NCBI RefSeq assembly: GCF_020404745.1
Contig: NZ_JAIZAP010000008.1
Coordinates: forward strand, 62,001-126,000
Length of the DNA: 64,000 nt
Reading direction: 5' to 3'
Origin: Aquibacillus saliphilus
Lineage (GTDB): Bacteria > Bacillota > Bacilli > Bacillales > Amphibacillaceae
In this document: positions 16,810 to 25,966 of the stretch, piece after piece
Layout of the letters: every line of letters begins with the position of its first letter
Position numbering within the stretch: the stretch's first letter is position 1
Notes under the pieces: generated by a model
Seen by the model: the letters and a program-made list of their open reading frames with translations, nothing else
Database searches by the model: none
Told to the model about the DNA's origin: nothing
Program-made: the position numbers and the translations under genes

Positions 16810-18570
16810 ATGAGAAGGACAAAAATTGTATGTACAATAGGACCCGCATCTGAGACAGTTGAGAAATTAGAGAAATTAATTGAAGCTGGAATGAACGTAG
16901 CTAGATTGAATTTCTCCCATGGAGATTTTGATGAGCATGGACAGCGGATAAAAAACATTCGCGAAGCATCAAAGCGAACTGGAAAAACTGTTGCTATTTT
17001 ATTAGATACAAAAGGACCTGAAATTAGAACTGGAACATTAAAAGGTGGACAGGCTCAACTAACAAAAGGAAACATTGTACATGTGTCTATGAATGAAATT
17101 GAAGGTTCTGCCGAGCGAATCTCAGTTACTTATCCTCAATTAATTGAGGATGTACATGTAGGTTCTAAGTTATTGTTAGATGATGGTTTAATCGAACTTG
17201 AAGTATTAGAAATTCTTGAAGATAAAAATGAATTAAAAACAAAAGCGTTAAACTCAGGCCTTCTTAAAAATAAAAAAGGAGTAAATGTACCGAATGTTAG
17301 TGTAAAACTACCGGGTATCACAGATAAAGATGCTAGTGATATTAAGTTTGGTATTGAACAAGGGGTGGATTTTATTGCCGCTTCATTTGTTCGTCGTTCA
17401 TCGGATGTATTAGATATTAGAGGATTACTTGAAGAAAATAATGCAACACATATCCACGTTATTCCTAAGATTGAAAACCGTGAAGGTGTCGATAATTTAG
17501 ATAGTATTTTACAGGTAAGTGACGGATTAATGGTTGCTAGAGGAGACTTAGGTGTAGAGATTCCACCTGAGGATGTGCCACTAGTACAAAAAGATATGAT
17601 TCGTAAATGTAACACAGCAGGCAAGCCAGTTATAACCGCTACCCAAATGCTAGATTCTATGCAACGTAATCCAAGACCAACACGCGCCGAAGCATCAGAT
17701 GTTGCTAATGCTATTTTTGATGGTTCGGATGCAATTATGCTTTCAGGAGAAACCGCTGCAGGTGACTATCCTGTAGAAGCCGTTCAAACAATGAGTAATA
17801 TTGCTACTAAAGCTGAGACAGCACTTGATCATAAAGCAATATTAGATCTCCGCTCTAAATCAAGTGATATAACAATTACTGATGCAATTAGCCAGTCTGT
17901 TAATCACTCAGCAATGAATCTAGAAGTAAATGCAATTTTGACGCCAACGGTAAGTGGTCATACGGCAAGAATGATTTCAAAGTATCGACCAAAAGCACCA
18001 ATCATTGCAGTAACTTTTGATGAAAGAGTTAGCCGAAAGTTATCTCTTGTTTGGGGTGTTGAAACAATTATTGGTAAAATGGCGCATAGCACAGATGATG
18101 TATTAGATGTTGCGATTGAAAGAGGATTAGCTACAAATTACTTCAAACGTGGAGACCGAGTTATTATTACTGCAGGTGTACCAGTTGGAGAAAGTGGAAC
18201 AACTAACTTGATGAAGGTCCATATTATTGGTGACGTGTTAGCTAAAGGACAAGGTGTCGGTAAGGGGAGTTCTTATGGTCGAGCGATCATTGCAAAAAAT
18301 GCTAAAGAAGCCTTAAGTAAGATACAAGAAGGCGATATTCTTGTTACTTATGGAACTGATAAAGATATGATGCCTGCAATTGAAAAGGCAAGTGGAATTA
18401 TTACCGAAGAAGCTGGCTTAACTTCACATGCAGCGGTAGTCGGACTTAGCCTTGGTATTCCGGTTATTGTTGGAGTAGATAAAGCAGTTGACTTTATTGA
18501 AGATAGTAAGGATATTACTATTGATGCAAGCAAAGGTGACATTTATGCTGGGCACGCGAGCGTGCTATAA
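16810..18570 (+). CDS. pyk: Pyruvate kinase with C-terminal swivelling domain
   Basis: A 586-residue pyruvate kinase converting phosphoenolpyruvate and ADP to pyruvate and ATP. The barrel domain has the Arg-Leu-Asn-Phe-Ser-His-Gly segment near residue 32, Ile-Pro-Lys-Ile-Glu-Asn-Arg-Glu-Gly near 218 and Met-Val-Ala-Arg-Gly-Asp-Leu-Gly near 240. Residues beyond about 475 form the extra PEP-utiliser-like domain found in Bacillus-type enzymes, with Leu-Thr-Ser-His-Ala-Ala-Val-Val near residue 536. The ribosome binding site is strong (GAAGGAGGAAA). It is the last gene of the glycolytic unit and is followed by a very good terminator. Confidence 0.96.
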   Translation: MRRTKIVCTIGPASETVEKLEKLIEAGMNVARLNFSHGDFDEHGQRIKNIREASKRTGKTVAILLDTKGPEIRTGTLKGGQAQLTKGNIVHVSMNEIEGSAERISVTYPQLIEDVHVGSKLLLDDGLIELEVLEILEDKNELKTKALNSGLLKNKKGVNVPNVSVKLPGITDKDASDIKFGIEQGVDFIAASFVRRSSDVLDIRGLLEENNATHIHVIPKIENREGVDNLDSILQVSDGLMVARGDLGVEIPPEDVPLVQKDMIRKCNTAGKPVITATQMLDSMQRNPRPTRAEASDVANAIFDGSDAIMLSGETAAGDYPVEAVQTMSNIATKAETALDHKAILDLRSKSSDITITDAISQSVNHSAMNLEVNAILTPTVSGHTARMISKYRPKAPIIAVTFDERVSRKLSLVWGVETIIGKMAHSTDDVLDVAIERGLATNYFKRGDRVIITAGVPVGESGTTNLMKVHIIGDVLAKGQGVGKGSSYGRAIIAKNAKEALSKIQEGDILVTYGTDKDMMPAIEKASGIITEEAGLTSHAAVVGLSLGIPVIVGVDKAVDFIEDSKDITIDASKGDIYAGHASVL

Positions 18571-18580
18571 TTAGAATGAA

Positions 18581-18616
18581 AATAAAATGAGAAGGGGCTC
18601 CCTTCTCATTTTATTA
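18581..18616 (+). terminator. Terminator of the pfkA-pyk operon
   Basis: AATAAAATGAGAAGG pairs with the CCTTCTCATTTTATT arm across a short GGCTC loop, giving a stem of about 14 bp with an A-rich and T-rich base. Confidence 0.9.
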
Positions 18617-18658
18617 TAATGAAATATTCAACCTAGGGCCAAATAGGGAGTGGTGCAA

Positions 18659-19051
18659 ATGTTCAGGTGGATTTTTTTGTTTGTGTTAATTGTACCTGCT
18701 TTAGAAATCGGTGTACTGGTATGGGCAGGTGGGTACATAGGACCTTGGTGGGTAATATTTTTAATTATCTTAACAGGTATCTTAGGTGCTTGGCTTGCTA
18801 AACTTCAAGGATTAGAAACAATTAATAAAGCAAGAGAATCAATCTCTTATGGTCTCCCACCTCACGAAGAAATTTTCGATGGGATTTGTATTTTAATTGG
18901 AGCTGCTGTCCTGTTAACACCAGGCTTTATTACTGATGCAATTGGTTTTCTATTATTATTGCCACAATCAAGAAGGCCAATTAAAATCTGGATGCAAGGA
19001 ATGTTGAAAAAAATGATGAATAATGGATCAATTACTTTTTTTCGCAGATAA
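18659..19051 (+). CDS. fxsA: FxsA family membrane protein
   Basis: A 130-residue protein of the FxsA family (YtzA in B. subtilis), with hydrophobic segments at about residues 4-22, 26-48 and 80-108 and a conserved Ala-Leu-Glu-Ile near the first helix. E. coli FxsA is known for relieving F-plasmid exclusion of phage T7; the role in Bacillaceae is unknown. ATG 18659 is chosen because AGGGAG lies 8 bases upstream, whereas the GTG at 18650 is inside that site. It is separated from the pyk operon by a terminator and from ytvI by a bidirectional one. Confidence 0.88.
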   Translation: MFRWIFLFVLIVPALEIGVLVWAGGYIGPWWVIFLIILTGILGAWLAKLQGLETINKARESISYGLPPHEEIFDGICILIGAAVLLTPGFITDAIGFLLLLPQSRRPIKIWMQGMLKKMMNNGSITFFRR

Positions 19052-19095
19052 ACAAATCAATTGTTAATACTAAAGACTCTTCAATAATAGATGAT

Positions 19096-19131
19096 AAAAA
19101 AGAACTGGTTGTTAACAATCAGTTCTTTTTT
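19096..19131. terminator. Bidirectional terminator between fxsA and ytvI
   Basis: A 12-bp perfect stem (AAAAAAGAACTG with CAGTTCTTTTTT) encloses a small inner GTTGTTAACAAT hairpin. The symmetrical A and T tracts suit both convergent genes. Confidence 0.9.
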
Positions 19132-19143
19132 AATTGACTGTAT

Positions 19144-20262
19144 TCAAATGATTTCTTTCCCTAAAATGTAATCCCAGACTTCATCAATAACCCCTGTTTG
19201 ATAAAGTGTGTTGATTATAACTAAAATAACAGGTCCGAAAATTAGACCTAGAAATCCCCATACTTGAAAACCTACAAAAAGTGCAACAAGTGTTGCAAGT
19301 GGATGTAGTCCAATGTTTGATGATAGTACTTTGGGTTCCATTAATTGTCTTTGTACAACAACAGTAATGTATAAAAGAGTTAATCCAATTGTAAGAAAGT
19401 AATTCCCACTGAAGAACATATAAAGTATCCAGGGGATAAAAACTAACCCTGTACCTAAATATGGTAATAAATCAATTAAACCGGTGATAAGAGCAATTGT
19501 TATTGCATAGTCAACTCTTAAAATAATTAAGCCAACAAAAACGATTAATGCAGTAATAGAAATTAAAGTAAGCTGAGCTTTTATAAAGCCAAAAAGAGCT
19601 TTTTTAAGTCCTTTGAAGACATCACCACCTGGTTCAGTAAGTGAGTTAGGAGTTATTTTTTTAACAAGATCACCTAACTTGTACCAATCTTTGCTAATAA
19701 AAAAGGTACCTAATAACGAAAAGACTAGTACCGATAGGTAATTTGGCAAGTTTCCTAATGTAGTTGGTATTTTTTGTAAAAAAAGCCGAATAATACTTGC
19801 CCCGGATGCCGCTATCTCCTCACCGAACTTTTGAATATTATCTATAATTGCAGCTTGTTGGGAGGGGTCCAAAGTATTCATTAATGATGCAAGCTTTTGA
19901 TATATTGGAATTATTTGATGTGTTATAAAACTGTGAAAAAAGATAATCAAGAGTTCGAAATTTTCAGGAATATGTTCTGCTAAGTACGTTGTTCCGTTTA
20001 CAAATTCAAATACTAAAAAAGTAATACAACCTGAGATTATAGCTAAAATAAATAAAATAGCTATTAGCACTGCTAGAGGTCTTGGTACGTTGGTCCTTGT
20101 CTCTAAAAAATTAACTAGTGGATTCATGAAAAATGCAAAAATAAGTGCAATGATAAAAGGATACATGTATTTGGCACCATAATATAAAAATAATAGAGAA
20201 ATACTAATTACTAATAAAACAATAAAGAACCGAATTATTCGGTATAAATAGGTTAAAGGCAT
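19144..20262 (-). CDS. ytvI: Sporulation membrane protein YtvI, AI-2E transporter family
   Basis: A 372-residue polytopic protein of the AI-2E exporter-like superfamily (PF01594). It has about seven to eight transmembrane helices: a tight N-terminal pair (about residues 8-45), another near 60-85, then a soluble helical segment, and a C-terminal cluster (about 215-355) containing the family signature around Asp-Leu-Leu-Pro-Tyr-Leu-Gly-Thr-Gly and Gly-Leu-Ile-Phe-Gly-Pro. Position and sequence match B. subtilis YtvI, annotated as a sporulation membrane protein. The substrate is unknown. The ATG has AAGGAGT upstream and the gene is divergent from ytwI. Confidence 0.9.
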   Translation of the reverse strand: MPLTYLYRIIRFFIVLLVISISLLFLYYGAKYMYPFIIALIFAFFMNPLVNFLETRTNVPRPLAVLIAILFILAIISGCITFLVFEFVNGTTYLAEHIPENFELLIIFFHSFITHQIIPIYQKLASLMNTLDPSQQAAIIDNIQKFGEEIAASGASIIRLFLQKIPTTLGNLPNYLSVLVFSLLGTFFISKDWYKLGDLVKKITPNSLTEPGGDVFKGLKKALFGFIKAQLTLISITALIVFVGLIILRVDYAITIALITGLIDLLPYLGTGLVFIPWILYMFFSGNYFLTIGLTLLYITVVVQRQLMEPKVLSSNIGLHPLATLVALFVGFQVWGFLGLIFGPVILVIINTLYQTGVIDEVWDYILGKEII

Positions 20263-20355
20263 GAAGCAACTCCTTTTTAAATTTTTATTTCCGTACGTAT
20301 TTGTGTTACTATTAAAATGGTTTATAGACTCATTTGTGGTTCTTGGAGGATTATT

Positions 20356-20820
20356 ATGGTTAATCAGTCAACATTATTTCTTCTTATTCTATTTTTACTG
20401 GGTTATATTGGAAAAAACCAGTCAATTATGATAGCTGTCTATGTTTTGGTTGGATTACAACTATTTAAATTAGATCAGCGCTTATTTCCGATATTTGAAG
20501 CTAAAGGAATAAGTTGGGGAGTAACGATTATCACAATTGCGGTGCTAGTACCGATAGCAACTGGTGAAATAGGCTTTAAAGAGTTATTAAGCAGTGTTAA
20601 ATCCTATTATGCATGGATTGCTTTAGGTGCAGGGATTTTCGTTGCCATAATTGCAAAAAATGGTTTAGATTTACTTGCTAATGATCCACATTTAACAACT
20701 GCATTAGTAATGGGAACTATATTAGCTGTAGTGTTTTTCCAAGGAGTTGCTGTTGGACCATTAATTGGTGCAGGTATAGCCTATATGGTTATGAAAGCTG
20801 TAGATTTTTTTGTCTTATAG
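20356..20820 (+). CDS. ytwI: DUF441 membrane protein
   Basis: A 154-residue protein with four or more hydrophobic helices covering most of its length, matching the DUF441 family and B. subtilis YtwI by position between ytvI and citZ. Function unknown. The ATG at 20356 follows TTGGAGGA at a 7-base distance; the upstream in-frame ATG at 20317 has no ribosome binding site and would give an atypical N-terminus. It is followed by the 270-base citZ control region. Confidence 0.88.
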   Translation: MVNQSTLFLLILFLLGYIGKNQSIMIAVYVLVGLQLFKLDQRLFPIFEAKGISWGVTIITIAVLVPIATGEIGFKELLSSVKSYYAWIALGAGIFVAIIAKNGLDLLANDPHLTTALVMGTILAVVFFQGVAVGPLIGAGIAYMVMKAVDFFVL

Positions 20821-20879
20821 AAACGATTGCTAGTTATTTATATGAAAGAGTTTCAAATAATATTAAATTCTCACTAAAA

Positions 20880-20923
20880 TTTAATCGGTTTCATTTCACA
20901 AATAATTCATAATTGTTTATAAT
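20880..20923 (+). promoter_or_regulatory. citZ promoter with cre-like box and AT-rich dyad
   Basis: TTCACA (20895-20900) and TATAAT (20918-20923) are 17 bases apart, predicting initiation near 20930 and a leader of about 160 bases. TTTAATCGGTTTCA (20880-20893) differs at one defined position from the CcpA cre pattern TGnAAnCGnTTnCA and touches the -35 box. An AT-rich dyad (ATAA TTGT TTAT, 20910-20921) overlaps the -10 box. In B. subtilis citZ is repressed by CcpA and CcpC; the spacing here does not match the textbook CcpC box. The stretch 20821-20879 shows nothing else. Confidence 0.7.
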
Positions 20924-21090
20924 TACTGTGGGGATGTTCAAAAGCATAGGCATTGAATTTTTAAGTGTAAATTATGTTTTTGACTTATATATTGTTTGCT
21001 GTGCATTTTTTGATGTTTTATTCTTATCTAATGGGACAATTCATGTGAAGAATGGAGCAAATTGGTTAAAGAGAAAAGGAGAGGGATATA

Positions 21091-22206
21091 ATGTCGACCA
21101 CTAAGGGACTAGAAGGGGTAATTGCAACAGAATCATCTATTAGTTCTATCATCGATGACCAATTAACTTATGTTGGTTATAGAATTGATGATCTTGCTGA
21201 AAATTCTAGCTTCGAGGAAGTTGTTTTCCTTTTATGGAACAAGAGACTTCCGAAGTCAGACGAATTGAATGAATTTAAAAATGAATTAATCTCGAATATG
21301 GAAATCCCAAGCGCATTGATAGATCATTTTAGATCCTATGAGCTTAGTTCTGTTCATCCAATGGCTGCGCTTAGAACTGCTGTATCATTACTAGGTCTAT
21401 ATGATTCAGAGGCTGACGTGATGGAGTCTGGTGCGAATTTCCGAAAGGCTATCCGTTTACAGGCGAAAATTTCTACATTAGTAACAGCATTTTCACGTAT
21501 CCGTGATGGAAAAGATCCTGTGTCGCCTAATAAGGATCTCAGTTATGCAGCTAATTTCTTGTATATGCTTAATGGAGAAATACCAAACGACCTAGAGGTA
21601 GAAGCAATTAATAAAGCCCTTATCCTACATGCAGACCATGAATTAAATGCTTCAACGTTTACTGCTAGAGTATGTGTGGCCACGCTATCTGATGTTTATT
21701 CAGGCATAACAGCAGCGATTGGTGCTCTAAAAGGACCACTACATGGCGGTGCCAATGAGCGAGTGATGGAAATGCTTACCGAAATTGGTGAAGTTGATAA
21801 TGCAATTCCTTATATTAAGCAAAAAATGGATAATAAAGAAAAGATAATGGGAATGGGCCACCGTGTTTATCGTACAGGTGATCCTCGTGCGAAACATTTG
21901 AAAAAAATGTCTAAAGAGTTGACTGAGTTATCAGGTCAATCAAAATGGTATGAAATGTCAATTAAAATTGAAGATTACATTAAAGAAGAAAAAGGATTGC
22001 CAGCTAACGTAGATTTTTATTCTGCGTCCGTATATCATAGTCTGGGTATTAAACATGACTTATTCACACCTATATTTGCAGTAAGTCGTTTTTCTGGTTG
22101 GTTAGCACATATTTTAGAACAATATGATAACAATCGTTTGATTCGTCCTCGTGCTGAATATGTAGGTCCAAAAGTTGAATCATATACACCGATTGAAAAC
22201 AGATAA
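21091..22206 (+). CDS. citZ: Citrate synthase
   Basis: A 371-residue type II-like short citrate synthase condensing oxaloacetate and acetyl-CoA. Catalytic segments seen are His-Gly-Gly-Ala-Asn near residue 218, Gly-Met-Gly-His-Arg-Val-Tyr-Arg-Thr-Gly-Asp-Pro-Arg near 253 and the Asp-containing Val-Asp-Phe-Tyr-Ser near 309. The ribosome binding site is AAAGGAGAGGG. It heads the citZ-icd-mdh group of TCA genes, 135 bases before icd, behind a promoter with a cre-like site. A competing 63-codon frame in the leader has no independent support. Confidence 0.96.
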   Translation: MSTTKGLEGVIATESSISSIIDDQLTYVGYRIDDLAENSSFEEVVFLLWNKRLPKSDELNEFKNELISNMEIPSALIDHFRSYELSSVHPMAALRTAVSLLGLYDSEADVMESGANFRKAIRLQAKISTLVTAFSRIRDGKDPVSPNKDLSYAANFLYMLNGEIPNDLEVEAINKALILHADHELNASTFTARVCVATLSDVYSGITAAIGALKGPLHGGANERVMEMLTEIGEVDNAIPYIKQKMDNKEKIMGMGHRVYRTGDPRAKHLKKMSKELTELSGQSKWYEMSIKIEDYIKEEKGLPANVDFYSASVYHSLGIKHDLFTPIFAVSRFSGWLAHILEQYDNNRLIRPRAEYVGPKVESYTPIENR

Positions 22207-22341
22207 TAATTACTAATTACGTTGGTAATCAAATCTAAGTATGATATATATTTTAGTGATTAGTTTACCTTGACCTGTGAAGGTTCAATGGTTATATGAT
22301 ACTATTTAAATAGAAGTGAACAATATTAGGAGGAATAAATT

Positions 22342-23613
22342 ATGGTACAAGCTGAAAAAATTACTGTTGAAAAAGGGGTTATTAATGTTCCAAATCGACC
22401 AATAATTCCGTTCATTGAAGGTGACGGTACTGGGGCAGACATTTGGGCATCGGCAAGAAGAGTGATTGAGGCTGCTGTAGAGAAAGCCTACAATGGTGAG
22501 AAGTCAATCGAGTGGAAAGAAGTTTATGCAGGTCAAAAATCCTACGATCGTTCAGGAGAGTGGCTTCCCGATGAAACGTTAGATACAATTCGCGAATATA
22601 AAGTAGCAATTAAAGGTCCATTAACTACGCCTATCGGTGGAGGAATAAGATCATTAAACGTGGCATTGCGACAAGAATTAGATTTATTTACTTGTTTACG
22701 TCCTGTTCGTTATTTTGCTGGAGTTCCATCACCTGTGAAACGCCCAGAAGATACTGACATGGTAATCTTTCGTGAAAATACCGAAGACATTTATGCAGGT
22801 ATTGAATGGCAACAAGGATCTCCTGAGGCTAAAAAAGTGATTGATTTTCTTCAAAATGAGATGGGAGTACATAACATTCGGTTTCCTGAAACGTCAGGTA
22901 TTGGTGTTAAACCAATTTCTGAAGAAGGTACAAAACGCCTTGTTCGTTCAGCTATTGATTATGCAATCAATGAGGGACGTAAGAGCGTAACACTTGTACA
23001 CAAAGGAAATATCATGAAATTTACTGAAGGTGCATTTAAAGCATGGGGCTATGAGCTAGCTGAACAAGAGTATGGAGATAAAGTCTTTACTTGGGGCGAA
23101 TATGATAAAATCGTAGAAGAAAAAGGTAGAGAAGCTGCAGATAAAGCACAAGAAGCTGCTGAAAAAGCAGGTAAAATTATAGTGAAAGACTCTATTGCGG
23201 ATATTTTCTTGCAACAGATTCTTACACGTCCGCGTGAATTTGATGTTGTAGCTACAATGAACTTAAATGGAGATTATATTTCTGACGCATTAGCTGCTCA
23301 AGTTGGTGGAATTGGGATTGCTCCAGGAGCTAATATCAACTATGAAACAGGTCATGCTATCTTTGAAGCAACTCATGGTACTGCTCCAAAATATGCGGGT
23401 CTCGATAAAGTGAATCCTTCATCCATAATTCTATCTGCTGTATTAATGTTAGAGCATTTAGAGTGGAGAGAAGCTGCTGATCTTATTACAAACTCAATGA
23501 ATAAAACAATCGGATCTAAAGTTGTAACTTACGACTTTGCTCGGATGATGGAAGGTGCAACAGAAGTAAAGACATCAGAATTTGGAGATGAACTAATCAA
23601 AAATATGGGCTAA
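22342..23613 (+). CDS. icd: NADP-dependent isocitrate dehydrogenase
   Basis: A 423-residue enzyme oxidatively decarboxylating isocitrate to 2-oxoglutarate. The substrate-binding segment Arg-Ser-Leu-Asn-Val-Ala-Leu-Arg-Gln, containing the Ser that is phosphorylated in E. coli, is near residue 104, and the NADP-site Gly-Thr-Ala-Pro-Lys-Tyr-Ala-Gly is near 340. The length matches B. subtilis Icd. AGGAGGAATAA precedes the ATG. The 135 bases upstream contain TTGACC with a loose -10 (TATATG) 17 bases later, so a separate icd promoter is possible. mdh follows after 18 bases. Confidence 0.96.
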   Translation: MVQAEKITVEKGVINVPNRPIIPFIEGDGTGADIWASARRVIEAAVEKAYNGEKSIEWKEVYAGQKSYDRSGEWLPDETLDTIREYKVAIKGPLTTPIGGGIRSLNVALRQELDLFTCLRPVRYFAGVPSPVKRPEDTDMVIFRENTEDIYAGIEWQQGSPEAKKVIDFLQNEMGVHNIRFPETSGIGVKPISEEGTKRLVRSAIDYAINEGRKSVTLVHKGNIMKFTEGAFKAWGYELAEQEYGDKVFTWGEYDKIVEEKGREAADKAQEAAEKAGKIIVKDSIADIFLQQILTRPREFDVVATMNLNGDYISDALAAQVGGIGIAPGANINYETGHAIFEATHGTAPKYAGLDKVNPSSIILSAVLMLEHLEWREAADLITNSMNKTIGSKVVTYDFARMMEGATEVKTSEFGDELIKNMG

Positions 23614-23631
23614 GGAGATGATCGTTATACT

Positions 23632-24570
23632 ATGGCTATAAACAGGAAGAAAATTTCTGTTATTGGAGGAGGATTTACTGGTGCTACAACAGCTCTAATG
23701 GTTGCTCAAAAAGAACTAGCTGATGTTGTATTAGTTGATATTCCTGACATGGAAGATCCCACAAAGGGTAAGGCTTTAGATATGCTTGAGGCAAGTCCTG
23801 TTCAAGGTTTTGATGCTACTATCACTGGTACATCAAATTATGAAGATACTAAAGGATCCGACCTTGTAATTATTACAGCTGGTATTGCACGTAAGCCTGG
23901 TATGAGTCGCGACGATTTAGTTAACACTAATGCTAAAATAATGAAAAGTGTTACGAAAGAAATAGTTAGGTATTCGCCAGAGACGATTATCCTTGTATTA
24001 ACAAACCCAGTTGATGCAATGACATACACAGTTTTTAAGGAATCAGGTTTTCCAAAAAATCGTGTTATCGGACAATCAGGTGTACTTGATTCGGCGAGGT
24101 TCCGCACTTTTGTCGCTCAGGAACTTAACCTTTCAGTTAAAGATATAACTGGATTTGTTCTCGGTGGACATGGTGATGATATGGTACCGCTGATTCGCTA
24201 TTCATATGCGGGTGGTATTCCACTAGAAAAGCTAATTTCTAAGGATCGTCTAGAAGCAATTGTTGAGCGGACAAGAAAAGGTGGAGGAGAAATTGTTGGC
24301 CTCTTAGGAAATGGTAGTGCCTACTATGCCCCAGCTGCTTCTTTAACTGTAATGGCAGAGGCAATTCTTAAAGACCAGCGAAGAGTTCTTCCTAGTATTA
24401 CTTTTCTAGAAGGTGAATACGGTTATTCTGATATTTACCTGGGTGTTCCGACGATTATTGGAGGAAACGGACTAGAAGAGATTATTGAGTTGGACTTAAC
24501 AACTGATGAAAAAGCTGCACTAGATAAGTCAGCTGAATCAGTTAAAAATGTTCTGCAAGTTTTGAAATAA
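23632..24570 (+). CDS. mdh: Malate dehydrogenase
   Basis: A 312-residue LDH-like malate dehydrogenase interconverting malate and oxaloacetate with NAD. The Gly-Gly-Gly-Phe-Thr-Gly-Ala-Thr nucleotide loop is near residue 12, the mobile-loop Arg-Lys-Pro-Gly-Met-Ser-Arg-Asp-Asp near 86 (Arg pattern specifying malate rather than lactate), and the catalytic Gly-Gly-His-Gly-Asp near 180. AAGGAG lies about 14 bases before the ATG, longer than ideal, but no better in-frame start exists. It closes the TCA group and is followed by a terminator. Confidence 0.96.
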   Translation: MAINRKKISVIGGGFTGATTALMVAQKELADVVLVDIPDMEDPTKGKALDMLEASPVQGFDATITGTSNYEDTKGSDLVIITAGIARKPGMSRDDLVNTNAKIMKSVTKEIVRYSPETIILVLTNPVDAMTYTVFKESGFPKNRVIGQSGVLDSARFRTFVAQELNLSVKDITGFVLGGHGDDMVPLIRYSYAGGIPLEKLISKDRLEAIVERTRKGGGEIVGLLGNGSAYYAPAASLTVMAEAILKDQRRVLPSITFLEGEYGYSDIYLGVPTIIGGNGLEEIIELDLTTDEKAALDKSAESVKNVLQVLK

Positions 24571-24594
24571 TCAAGTAGTAGAATGTTTGTAATT

Positions 24595-24631
24595 AAACCC
24601 TTGTCATGGTCTAGAGTGACAGGGGTTTTTT
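24595..24631 (+). terminator. Terminator of the citZ-icd-mdh group
   Basis: AAACCCTTGTCA pairs with TGACAGGGGTTT (one T-G wobble) and is followed by TTT. It is another ACCCTTG-type stem. Confidence 0.88.
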
Positions 24632-24681
24632 ACTAATGAAAATTAAAGACTAATCATATTAAACTAGCGAGGCGATAAAAT

Positions 24682-25155
24682 ATGCTTGGGAAAAAACGTA
24701 AAATTGGAAAAAAAATAAACCAATTGAAGATAGGGGAATCCTATCAAGTTTCTCAAAAAATAGAAGATAAGGATCTTTTGTTATATTTAGGATTGACAAA
24801 TGATGCAAATCCACTCTACATTCAACATGATTATGCGTCTCAAACCCCTTATAAACGACCTTTAGTACCTTCAGTAATGCTATTTGGGATGGTGTCGTCG
24901 GTTGTCTCAATGCATTTACCTGGACCAGGTAGTCATATTGTTCAACATCAAATGAGTTTTCCGGAATCTGTATATCATTATGATCTTGTAGATTTTCAGA
25001 TAGAAATTACCGCTATTGATTATGAAAAGCATCAAGTTAATTTATCTGTAATTGGTACGAACCAGGATGAAAAAGAGGTTATAATCGGTTCTTTAATTGT
25101 TTCACCACCATTTGAACTTGAATCTATTACAACGAATACATTAAATAACTTTTAA
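24682..25155 (+). CDS. MaoC-like hotdog-fold protein with altered catalytic motif
   Basis: A 157-residue single-hotdog protein resembling MaoC/(R)-specific enoyl-CoA hydratases. The hydratase motif is normally Gly-Asp-x-Asn-Pro-Leu-His; here it reads Asn-Asp-Ala-Asn-Pro-Leu-Tyr (residues 40-46), so the Asp41 is kept but the catalytic His is Tyr46. A C-terminal strand set with Pro-Gly-Pro-Gly-Ser-His follows. It may bind acyl-CoA without hydrating it, or use a different residue. It sits alone between mdh and phoP; there is GAGGCGAT as a weak ribosome binding site. Substrate unknown. Confidence 0.8.
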   Translation: MLGKKRKIGKKINQLKIGESYQVSQKIEDKDLLLYLGLTNDANPLYIQHDYASQTPYKRPLVPSVMLFGMVSSVVSMHLPGPGSHIVQHQMSFPESVYHYDLVDFQIEITAIDYEKHQVNLSVIGTNQDEKEVIIGSLIVSPPFELESITTNTLNNF

Positions 25156-25204
25156 ATAATCACCCTATCTTTGTAAAGAAAATTTTACAATAGTTTATTG
25201 TACA

Positions 25205-25239
25205 GTCGTGTTCACATAAACACCACGACATTGTATGAT
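25205..25239 (+). promoter_or_regulatory. phoP promoter with inverted repeat around the -35 box
   Basis: TTCACA (25211-25216) and TATGAT (25234-25239) are 17 bases apart. GTCGTG (25205-25210) and CACGAC (25224-25229) form a 6-bp inverted repeat that brackets the -35 element. A TTTACA at 25184-25189 resembles a PhoP half-site but I see no regular direct-repeat array. Which protein reads the dyad is unknown. Confidence 0.55.
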
Positions 25240-25270
25240 GAACAGAGTACATAAAATGAGGTGGGTTTAA

Positions 25271-25966
25271 ATGAATCAAAAAGTATTAATTGTTGATGAC
25301 GAAGAATCTATTGTTACTTTATTGAAGTTTAATATTGAACGAGCAGGTTTTAAAACAGATGTGGCTTATAATGGCTTAGAAGCATTACATAAAGCAACTG
25401 AAGAATCCTTTGACTTAATTATACTAGATTTAATGTTGCCTGAACTTGAAGGAACAGAAGTTTGTAAGAGGTTGCGTCAAAAGAAAATAGAAACACCCAT
25501 TCTTATGTTAACAGCAAAAGATGATGAGTTTGACAAAGTATTAGGATTAGAAATAGGGGCAGATGATTATCTAACGAAACCTTTTAGCCCGAAAGAAGTT
25601 GTTGCAAGAATTAAGGCGATTTTAAGAAGAACAAATAATAGACCGAATACTGAGGATAAACCATTTATTCAAATAGCAGATTTGTTTATATATCCAGAAC
25701 AATATGAAGCGACGATTAAAGAAGAGGTATTATCGTTTACTAGGAAAGAATTCGAATTATTAATGTATTTGGGTAAACATAAAGGCAAAGTCCTTTCAAG
25801 AGATCAATTACTAAGCGCAGTATGGAACTATGATTTCGTTGGCGATACACGAATTGTTGATGTGCACGTTAGCCACTTAAGAGAAAAAATCGAACCGGAT
25901 ACAAAACATCCTGTGTACATTAAAACAATCAGAGGCTTAGGTTATAAGATGGAGGATCCATCTTGA
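25271..25966 (+). CDS. phoP: Phosphate response regulator PhoP
   Basis: A 231-residue OmpR/PhoB-type response regulator. The receiver domain (about 1-120) has the acidic pair Asp9-Asp10, phospho-acceptor Asp53 in Ile-Leu-Asp-Leu-Met-Leu-Pro, and Lys-Pro-Phe near residue 103; the C-terminal winged helix (about 135-230) ends with Thr-Ile-Arg-Gly-Leu-Gly-Tyr. Position between mdh and polA, next to phoR, identifies it as the phosphate-starvation regulator. It overlaps phoR by four bases (ATGA), indicating coupling. Confidence 0.94.
   Translation: MNQKVLIVDDEESIVTLLKFNIERAGFKTDVAYNGLEALHKATEESFDLIILDLMLPELEGTEVCKRLRQKKIETPILMLTAKDDEFDKVLGLEIGADDYLTKPFSPKEVVARIKAILRRTNNRPNTEDKPFIQIADLFIYPEQYEATIKEEVLSFTRKEFELLMYLGKHKGKVLSRDQLLSAVWNYDFVGDTRIVDVHVSHLREKIEPDTKHPVYIKTIRGLGYKMEDPS

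Noticed and set aside
20913-21104. 63-codon frame in the citZ leader overlapping the citZ start
   Set aside because: It begins inside the predicted promoter, lacks a ribosome binding site and overlaps citZ, which has a clear AAAGGAGAGGG site.
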